42,273 nucleotides of DNA from Bacteroidota bacterium (lineage in GTDB: Bacteria; Bacteroidota; Bacteroidia; AKYH767-A; JABDAW01): positions 1-42,273 of the forward strand of contig JABDAW010000004.1 of the NCBI GenBank assembly GCA_013288905.1. The letters run 5' to 3'. A program made the position numbers and the translations under genes. Shown piece by piece: positions 22,704 through 29,258 of the stretch (its first letter is position 1; each line of letters opens with the position of its first letter). Below the pieces are notes generated by a model. It made no database searches. It was given only the letters and a program-made list of their open reading frames with translations, and was not told where the DNA came from.

Positions 22704-25250
22704 ATGGCTAAAATATCCTTTACGGTTTCGGCAAGAGCAGCAAGGCTTATAGGCAGAGAAAATGTTGCTAACGCAGAAGGTGCAGTAACAGAATTGGTTA
22801 AAAATGGATATGACGCTGATGCAAATGTTTCTTTAGTTTATTTTGACAATAAATATTACACACCTCCTGAAGAAATAACTATCTCCGATTTTAAGAAATT
22901 AAAGTCAGAGTTAGAGTTAGAAAATGAACCTGAGATTTTTGTTCTGCTTGCAAGTACTTATACAAATGCAAATTTTGGAAAGTATATTCTTAATGATAAT
23001 ATTGACGATGCAAAATGGGAAAGATTGAGTAAATTATTTAAGAGTAGGTGTTCTATTTATATATTTGATAGTGGACATGGAATGACGCAAGAAGTAATAC
23101 AAAATTATTGGATGACAATTGGAACAGATAATAAAGAAAATAATATTACAAGCGATTTGGGTAGGGTAAAAACCGGAGCTAAGGGTATTGGGAGATTTGC
23201 ATTAGATCGCCTTGGAGATAAATGTAAAATGATAACAAAAACAACTTTGGGGGAATATTGTGATATTGAAACTAAAAAACTGTTTGAAATTGAAGGATGT
23301 ATATGGGAGGTTGATTGGAATGAATTTGAAGGTAATCAGAAACCTATTAATGAAGTAAATGCAGAATTACAATTATCCTCCAACGTAAATATTCCCCTGT
23401 ATTTAAAAGAGGTTATTAATGAGTTTTCTGAATGTGAAAAATTAGTTTCTCATTTTAGTAATAACTCTGGTACGGTTTTGAAAATAACAGGACTTAGAGA
23501 TGATTGGAACGATACTGCAATTGAAAAAATATACGAAAGCTTAGAAACATTAGCACCTCCACAAGAAGATAATAGTTATAAAGTATTTTTATTAAGTTCG
23601 CTTTACAAAAACAAGTATGGAGAAGTTAAACCTCCAATTGTTGAAGACTATGATTATAAATTGTATGCAAAATATAATAAAGATCATACTATTGATTTAA
23701 CAATTTATAGAAATGAACTCTTATATAGTAAAATTGATAAAGATGTATTCAATTTAGACAGGATGAAAGTTGATCAATTTTTACCTAAAACATTTATTGA
23801 TGGAAAATATTCTTATAAAAAACATGTTGGGGAACTTTTACCAGGGTTATCTGAATCATTCAAAAAATATAAACTTGACAATATTGGTGAATTCGATTTC
23901 TCATTTTATTTTGGAAAATTTGGGGAAGGACCAGATGAACGAGGGACAAGTAAATTTCCATATAAGGGTGTCAATTTAGGAGCAAGAAAAGAGTGGTTTA
24001 AAAAATTTGGTGGAATAAAAATTTATAGAGACGGATTTAAAGTAAAACCTTATGGTGAAGCGACTGGAAATTCTTTTGATTGGTTAGGATTAGGTCAACG
24101 GAGTTCGCAAAGTCCAACAGTAACTAAAATAGGTTATCATGTTCGACCAAATCAAGTTTATGGTATTATTAATATTTCACGAATAGAAAACTTAGATTTT
24201 AGTGATAAATCAAGCAGGGAGGGGATACAAGAAAATCCAGTTTTTCTTGTTTTCAAGGAATTGATAAAAAAAATAATTGAAGAATTTGAGCGAGATAGAA
24301 ATACAGTGATGATGTCAATTAAAGACATTTTTGATGAAAAAGACAAGGAAGAGATATTAAAGAATAGAGCAGATTTAATTGTTGAAAAAACAAATTCATC
24401 AAACAAAGAAGGGGAGTGCGAGGATGAAAAAAGAATATTGGCTCAAGCAGTTATATATTATAAAGATAGAATATCTGCTTTTGAGGAAGAACAAATGCTA
24501 TTAAGAGTGCTCGCTAGTACAGGATTGATTATTACTTCTTTTGCCCATGAACTTAATAACTTAACAGATAGAATTATTCCAAGAACAGATAAATTAAAGG
24601 AAATTCTTATTAAAGTCATTGATAAGATAAAATTAAAGGAATTGCAGGAGTTTGATAATCCGTATACTATTTTAGAAGATTTTAGAAATCAAGATGTGAG
24701 ATTAAGTAGTTGGTTGGGGTTCTCATTAGCGGCTGTAAGAAAAGATAAACGTGAACTTAAAACAATAGAAATTATAAGTTATACAAAGGAATTAGAAAGA
24801 TTATGGCATACGACAATGGAAACAAGAGGTATTGAATTTATAATAAATAGAAACATATTTGCTGAATTATACGTTGAAGGAAATCCTATAGACTTTGATG
24901 CCATTTTTAATAACCTCATAACAAATTCAATTGATGCATTTAAACGGAAAAAGAAACATAGTCCAATCGCAAGAAAGATTACAATCACCTTCAATTTAGA
25001 TAAAAATATTAATATTATTTATGAGGACACTGGACCAGGATTGGATGAAGAAATAACTGACCCGAATATGATATTAAGACCATTCTACACAACTAAAAGA
25101 AATGATGAGGGTGAAATTACAGGAACTGGGTTAGGAATGTATATTGTAAAAACAGTTATAGATCAATATAATGCGGAATTAGAAATTTCAAATAATCGCC
25201 CAGGATTTAAAGCCTTAATCAGGATACCCTCAAAAAGAAATCATGAATAA
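22704..25250 (+). CDS. Double-GHKL ATPase / histidine-kinase-like sensor of a putative defence operon
   Basis: 848 aa from ATG 22704; the in-frame ATG at 22674 falls within the promoter. N-terminal GHKL ATPase of the Hsp90/MutL/MORC kind: N-box ELVKNGYDAD (30-39), G1 box IFDSGHGM (120-127), G2 box TGAKGIGRFALDRLG (157-171). A long middle region (~200-530) probably includes an S5-like domain. The C-terminal kinase-like part has H-box ITSFAHELNNL (His615), N-box NNLITNSIDAF (736-746), EDTGPGLD (774-781) and GTGLGMYIVK (807-816). It lacks transmembrane helices and so is cytosolic. The next gene is a receiver-domain protein overlapping by 8 nt, which argues for phosphotransfer from His615. GHKL ATPases linked to restriction-modification genes are known (Iyer, Abhiman and Aravind). 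Exact role inferred. Confidence 0.85.
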   Translation: MAKISFTVSARAARLIGRENVANAEGAVTELVKNGYDADANVSLVYFDNKYYTPPEEITISDFKKLKSELELENEPEIFVLLASTYTNANFGKYILNDNIDDAKWERLSKLFKSRCSIYIFDSGHGMTQEVIQNYWMTIGTDNKENNITSDLGRVKTGAKGIGRFALDRLGDKCKMITKTTLGEYCDIETKKLFEIEGCIWEVDWNEFEGNQKPINEVNAELQLSSNVNIPLYLKEVINEFSECEKLVSHFSNNSGTVLKITGLRDDWNDTAIEKIYESLETLAPPQEDNSYKVFLLSSLYKNKYGEVKPPIVEDYDYKLYAKYNKDHTIDLTIYRNELLYSKIDKDVFNLDRMKVDQFLPKTFIDGKYSYKKHVGELLPGLSESFKKYKLDNIGEFDFSFYFGKFGEGPDERGTSKFPYKGVNLGARKEWFKKFGGIKIYRDGFKVKPYGEATGNSFDWLGLGQRSSQSPTVTKIGYHVRPNQVYGIINISRIENLDFSDKSSREGIQENPVFLVFKELIKKIIEEFERDRNTVMMSIKDIFDEKDKEEILKNRADLIVEKTNSSNKEGECEDEKRILAQAVIYYKDRISAFEEEQMLLRVLASTGLIITSFAHELNNLTDRIIPRTDKLKEILIKVIDKIKLKELQEFDNPYTILEDFRNQDVRLSSWLGFSLAAVRKDKRELKTIEIISYTKELERLWHTTMETRGIEFIINRNIFAELYVEGNPIDFDAIFNNLITNSIDAFKRKKKHSPIARKITITFNLDKNINIIYEDTGPGLDEEITDPNMILRPFYTTKRNDEGEITGTGLGMYIVKTVIDQYNAELEISNNRPGFKALIRIPSKRNHE

Positions 25251-25731
25251 ATATAAAATTGCCTATATAGATGAAGTATCCGAAGATATTAGAGATTTTC
25301 AAAGATTTGCGAGCGATATTTTTGATGTTATTCCCATTCTTCCCATTGGTGGTGAAGATGGTTTAGATAAATTGCTCAATAGCATTTTGGAAAACCACAT
25401 TGATGCAGTTGTCGTTGATCATAATTTAATCGAATTTGATAAAACAGCTACTATCAACTATCTTGGGAATGATGTCGTTAATATGATTCTCGAAAGACTA
25501 GAAGGTTTTCCTGTATTTGTTTTGACTTCTTATGATGAGGATGCAATTGATAATAATGAAGATGCTAAGATTGTTTTTGAAAAGAAATTAATGTACGCAA
25601 GTAAGGAACAACCTGAGTTATTTGAGTCAGGAATTAAATTCAAAAAACTTATAAATAAGCAAATTGAAAAATATAAAGTGAGGCTTGAAGAAGCTGAAAA
25701 AAAAATTATTAGAATTAATAAACCTGAGTAA
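25243..25731 (+). CDS. Response-regulator receiver protein paired with the GHKL kinase
   Basis: 162 aa in this frame. Receiver (REC) fold: acidic pair D10/E11 in IAYIDE, phospho-acceptor Asp59 in DAVVVDHN, Thr95 in VFVLTS, and Lys114 or Lys115 in VFEKK. These are the full set of REC active-site residues, so it should be phosphorylatable. After ~residue 130 the sequence becomes a helix (KLINKQIEKYKVRLEEAEKK) that is cut off by a stop soon after a run of nine A (25697-25705). In the +1 frame the helix continues smoothly as the next ORF, so the true protein may be ~225 aa. There is no DNA-binding domain; output is likely by protein contact. Its ATG overlaps the kinase stop by 8 nt. Confidence 0.8.
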   Translation: MNKYKIAYIDEVSEDIRDFQRFASDIFDVIPILPIGGEDGLDKLLNSILENHIDAVVVDHNLIEFDKTATINYLGNDVVNMILERLEGFPVFVLTSYDEDAIDNNEDAKIVFEKKLMYASKEQPELFESGIKFKKLINKQIEKYKVRLEEAEKKIIRINKPE

Positions 25732-25918
25732 GGAAAGGCAACTTGATGCATTTGAGGAACAGGAGTTGATAAAATTAGATGGCGAGATAGAAAGATCTTT
25801 AGACAAAGAAAGCCAAATACCTGATAAAGTCCGTAAAATGATTGAAGAAGACAAGCTATCGGAATTATTGAACAAGGTGGATGATTTAGCAAAGAAATTA
25901 GGCTCAACCAATGAGTGA
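25685..25918 (+). CDS. Coiled-coil ORF, probably the frameshifted tail of the response regulator
   Basis: 77 codons, opened by TTG at 25685 and without an ATG for the first 50 codons; it overlaps the receiver gene by 47 nt. It is charged and helical: KERQLDAFEEQELIKLDGEI, then IPDKVRKMIEED and KLSELLNKVDDLAKKLG. Read across the A9 run at 25697-25705 with one A fewer, RLEEAEKK joins directly to LLELINLSKERQ, a seamless coiled coil. I therefore think that this is not an independent gene but the C-terminus of the regulator, reached by slippage or separated by a sequence error. It overlaps the HNH gene start by 8 nt. Confidence 0.6.
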   Translation: MKKLKKKLLELINLSKERQLDAFEEQELIKLDGEIERSLDKESQIPDKVRKMIEEDKLSELLNKVDDLAKKLGSTNE

Positions 25919-26471
25919 ATTAGTATTTAGAAATATAGCCCCTAAAAGAACTTATGTGTCGAAAGAATTATCGAACTATAGACTTTATAAGGATTTTCTT
26001 GCAAAAGATTTCAATAAAAGATGCGGATATACAGATTGTGATCAATTTTGGTTTGGAGGTAAAAGAAATTTTCAAATTGATCATTTCAAACCAAAATCAA
26101 TACATCCTGAACTTGAGAGGTCATATTCCAACCTAGTTTATTCATGTTCCTATGTAAACCGTGCAAAGAGTAATATTATTGGTGATTTCATTGACCCTTG
26201 CGACACTGACTATAACGAACATTTTTACAGAGATAATTTTGGAAACATTTATCCTAAAGACAGTTCAGTACCTGCAAAATATATGTATTTAAAATTAAAA
26301 CTATATCTAAAAAGATATGGGATTATTTGGACTTTGGAGCAATTAGACAAAACAATGGAAAAATTGATTGATTTGATTGATAAAACTGGGAATGAAGAGG
26401 CTAAAGATCTCTTAGTTGAAGTTACAAAAAAGTACAGAGAATATAAGCATTATTTGAGAGCTGAACAATGA
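25911..26471 (+). CDS. HNH endonuclease
   Basis: 186 aa. The treble-clef HNH core is RCGYTDC (37-43), NFQIDHFKPKS (53-63, catalytic D57-H58) and YSNLVYSCSYVNRAKSN (72-88, the N...N/K part). Similar HNH proteins act as effectors in ATPase-HNH defence pairs such as Septu PtuB. The C-terminal ~90 residues are helical (WTLEQLDKTMEKLIDLID) and unrecognised. In this operon it is the likely DNA-cleaving component, with the downstream methyltransferase as modification partner. It overlaps the methyltransferase start by 4 nt (ATGA). Confidence 0.83.
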   Translation: MSELVFRNIAPKRTYVSKELSNYRLYKDFLAKDFNKRCGYTDCDQFWFGGKRNFQIDHFKPKSIHPELERSYSNLVYSCSYVNRAKSNIIGDFIDPCDTDYNEHFYRDNFGNIYPKDSSVPAKYMYLKLKLYLKRYGIIWTLEQLDKTMEKLIDLIDKTGNEEAKDLLVEVTKKYREYKHYLRAEQ

Positions 26472-28063
26472 AAAACAATAAACTCATAGGCTCCTTTTAT
26501 ACACCAAAAATTATAGCTGATTTTTTGGTGGATTATCTTTCAAAAAAAATGAAAGATGGTAAGTTGTCAATATTAGAACCAAGTTCGGGAGATGGTATTT
26601 TTATTCATGCCATATACAATCATAAAACCTTATCGCCCAAAATCAAAAAAGTAGTTGCTGTTGAAAGAGAGGAAATAGAACTAAAGAAAGTTAGAGAAAT
26701 TACAAAAAGTAAATCTCTTAAAACAATACATTCTGATTTCTTAGATTTTCAAAATGACAACAAACAAAAATTTGATCTTGTGATTGGTAATCCTCCTTAC
26801 ATAAAGAAGAATCATTTGGAGGAAAGTCAAATAAAAATCTGTGAAGATATACATAGAAATGCTTCATTAGCAAATCAAAAAATTAAAAACCTCTGGACAG
26901 CATTCTTAGTTCGATGCATTGAGTTCACAGCCAAGGATGGAATTTTAGCTTTCGTTCTTCCATCGGAATTACTTCAGGTTAAATTTGCTGCCGAATTAAG
27001 GGAGTTGATTCTTAACGAATTTGAAAGAGTTGAAATCTTTACCTTCAACGAATTACTTTTCAAAGATTGTAAAGGACAAGATACACTATTATTAATTGGA
27101 GAACGAAAGTCAAAGAACAAAGGCATTTTCTATTGTAACATTACAGAGCTATCGGAACTTAAAAATGGGAATTTTTCTCTTCTTCAAAATCTTAAATTAA
27201 AAGAATCCAAGTGGACACATAGCCACCTTAGTAATGATGAAATTGAACTGCTGGAAAAATTAAAAAACAAAATTAAAACTATTGATTATTATTGTTCTTC
27301 AAAAGCTGGTATTGTAACTGCTGCTAATGATTTTTTCATTGTGAATAATGAAACATCTGAAAAATATTCATTGAATGGTTATACAAAGGAAATTATTCAA
27401 AAAGGGGTTTTTGTAAATGGCAGTGTAGAAATTACAAGGAACGATTTTAATAAATTAATAAAGGATAATAAACCTACTTATCTTTTGGATTTTACTAAAG
27501 GTATTCATAAAGAAGATAAGAGATCAATTAGCCAATATTTTGATATTGGATTAGTAGATGACATTCACACAAGATACAAAACTTCAATTAGAGAAAAATG
27601 GTATGTTGTTCCAAACATAGGTAACCCTCCTCAAGGCTTTTTCTTTAAAAGATGTAATGAATACCCTAAACTAATTAAAAATTCTGCAAGGGTATTATCT
27701 ACTGATAGTGCTTATTGGATTACAATGAGGGATGGTGGCAAAATTGAGGATTTAATCTTTTCATTTTATAATTCATTAACCCTATCATTTGCTGAATTGA
27801 ATGGACGTTATTATGGCGGTGGAGTTTTAGAATTGACACCAAATGAGTTTAAAGAATTACCAATTCCAACCAAAGCAATTTCAAAGAATAAGTTTGATAG
27901 TTACGTTCTTAAGTTTGAAGGCAAACAATCCATAAAAGATATTTGCAAAAAGAACGATGAAGTTATTATAAAGTCAATTGACAAGGATATAGATAAAGAC
28001 ACCATAAATAAATTGTTTTCAATACGGGAAAAGTTGTATTTGAGAAGGATAAAGACAAATTAA
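26468..28063 (+). CDS. N6-adenine DNA methyltransferase (Eco57I/TaqI-like)
   Basis: 531 aa. N-terminal GSFYTPKIIADFLVDYL (motif X-like), motif I ILEPSSGDGIF (35-45), VERE (65-68), HSDFLDF (88-94) and motif IV VIGNPPYIKK (105-114) define a gamma-class N6-adenine methyltransferase. The C-terminal half resembles a TaqI-type target recognition domain: WYVVPNIGNPP, a SFYNSLTLSFAELNGRYYGGG segment and ELTPNEFKELPIP. It methylates adenine in a specific site, presumably protecting the host from the HNH nuclease. No helicase or separate specificity subunit is nearby. It is the last gene of the operon and converges on the 28118 gene. Confidence 0.9.
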   Translation: MKNNKLIGSFYTPKIIADFLVDYLSKKMKDGKLSILEPSSGDGIFIHAIYNHKTLSPKIKKVVAVEREEIELKKVREITKSKSLKTIHSDFLDFQNDNKQKFDLVIGNPPYIKKNHLEESQIKICEDIHRNASLANQKIKNLWTAFLVRCIEFTAKDGILAFVLPSELLQVKFAAELRELILNEFERVEIFTFNELLFKDCKGQDTLLLIGERKSKNKGIFYCNITELSELKNGNFSLLQNLKLKESKWTHSHLSNDEIELLEKLKNKIKTIDYYCSSKAGIVTAANDFFIVNNETSEKYSLNGYTKEIIQKGVFVNGSVEITRNDFNKLIKDNKPTYLLDFTKGIHKEDKRSISQYFDIGLVDDIHTRYKTSIREKWYVVPNIGNPPQGFFFKRCNEYPKLIKNSARVLSTDSAYWITMRDGGKIEDLIFSFYNSLTLSFAELNGRYYGGGVLELTPNEFKELPIPTKAISKNKFDSYVLKFEGKQSIKDICKKNDEVIIKSIDKDIDKDTINKLFSIREKLYLRRIKTN

Positions 28064-28117
28064 TTTTTCAATATTATGATACCTGGCAGCCGAAAAGGCA
28101 ACTTACAGGATTCATTC

Positions 28118-29041
28118 CTAAATCGTACCTTTCTTAGGTCTTGTAAAAGCAATACCGCTCACTCCTTTATATTCAGCAGTTTTTGGTCCGTAAGCAGAAC
28201 CTATCACGGCTTTGGCTGCCAGTGCTGTATCTACTACGCCTGTGGTAGCATCATAAAGAATATGGTTTCTGGCGATGCGGGCAGCAGTAACGGCGGGCTG
28301 GAGATTTATGACGGCTTGATTTTGTTCGAGCATGACAGCAAGGAGGGTCTGGAGAGCGGTTAATTTCACATCAGATATATTGGTAACATAGATGGAAGTG
28401 CCGGCAATAAAGGAAACCAAATCCTGAAAATGATCATAGAGATTGTCAAAAGATTGCTGTGATACAGAGATATAGTTAGGGTCTTCGATGGTAGGGTCTA
28501 TAGCCACTACCCGCACACTGCGCACTTTTCTTATCAAGGAAGCACATTTTTCTTTTTGAGCAGGAGTAACACCATTAGATGAGGCAAGGGCTTTTGCTAT
28601 TCTTGTCAAAAGTTTTTTCATACCTGCATTAGTTTCTTTACGGGCTTGTTGAGCAGGAGTATAAGGTCCTAAGGCAGTTCCTACAGCGGCTACAGCATCA
28701 AGAGCAGAATTGTATAATATCGTCATTGCTACAACAAACAACATAATATTTGCGGGATTGTATTTTATGCCAAGAGAGAGGCAATACTGAATGACCCGAT
28801 AGAAGTTTGCTACATTCTTTCCAAGCCCTGTGTCGGAGGTGGAAATCTTTTTAGTTAAAGTTGTCTTGGCGACATTATTAGTTGCTTCTTTGGCAGCTAC
28901 TTTCTTGGAAGTACCTTTTTGAGTTCCACCTTTTACAGGTGCCGAAACTCTTGATTTAGAAACTTTCTTGGCAGGTGTACTACCTGTAGAAGGCACTGTG
29001 GCGGGCTTGTTAGCGTTTTTCTTGGCTTTACGAATTGACAT
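28118..29041 (-). CDS. Hypothetical protein with Lys/Ala-rich basic N-terminal tail
   Basis: 307 aa. Residues 1-65 are a low-complexity basic tail (KKVSKSRVSAPVKGGTQKG, KKVAAKEATNN), reminiscent of histone-H1-like tails. The folded part starts near GLGKNVANFYRVIQYCLSLG and is helical, ending with AARIARNHILYDATTGVVD, then AKAVIGSAYGPKTAEYKGVS and GIAFTRPKKG. I know this C-terminal pattern ('Y..V..I.FTRPK') from Bacteroidota hypothetical proteins of unknown function. The basic tail would suit nucleic-acid binding, but that is inference. It is monocistronic and convergent with the methyltransferase. A TGTCTTTG upstream is a weak -7 candidate. Confidence 0.7.
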   Translation of the reverse strand: MSIRKAKKNANKPATVPSTGSTPAKKVSKSRVSAPVKGGTQKGTSKKVAAKEATNNVAKTTLTKKISTSDTGLGKNVANFYRVIQYCLSLGIKYNPANIMLFVVAMTILYNSALDAVAAVGTALGPYTPAQQARKETNAGMKKLLTRIAKALASSNGVTPAQKEKCASLIRKVRSVRVVAIDPTIEDPNYISVSQQSFDNLYDHFQDLVSFIAGTSIYVTNISDVKLTALQTLLAVMLEQNQAVINLQPAVTAARIARNHILYDATTGVVDTALAAKAVIGSAYGPKTAEYKGVSGIAFTRPKKGTI

Positions 29042-29164
29042 AATTTATGTATTTATTTTGTTTATTTACTATTTTTCAAATTGGCATTATTGCCTTAGCG
29101 GGCAAAGACAGCAAATAGTTTTGTTAAAGTCAATATTTCGTTTGTTGATATTTGTTAAATTTAA

Positions 29165-29237
29165 TCCTTTTATGATAACGACCTTTTTTGGGCGGTGCAA
29201 TAAAAGGATGAAGAAGTTTAATATTCTTGTCGTTATC
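29165..29237. repeat. 44-nt palindromic element, copy B, with overlapping outer stem
   Basis: TCCTTTTAT (29165-29173)/ATAAAAGGA (29200-29208) enclose a weak inner hairpin. GATAACGAC (29174-29182) pairs perfectly with GTCGTTATC (29229-29237). Copy A (3732-3787) has the same 44-nt core length and identical TCCTTTTATGA and TGCAATAAAAGGA ends, but a different outer stem that is again perfectly paired. Copy B lies about 20 nt past the polA stop. Confidence 0.5.
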
Positions 29238-29258
29238 CAAAACCTTGGACTTTAAACC

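Noticed and set aside
20900-28063. tRNA-Val as integration target of the accessory island
   Set aside because: The island is on the 5' side of the tRNA, integration normally targets the 3' end, and I find no integrase or repeated tRNA 3' fragment.
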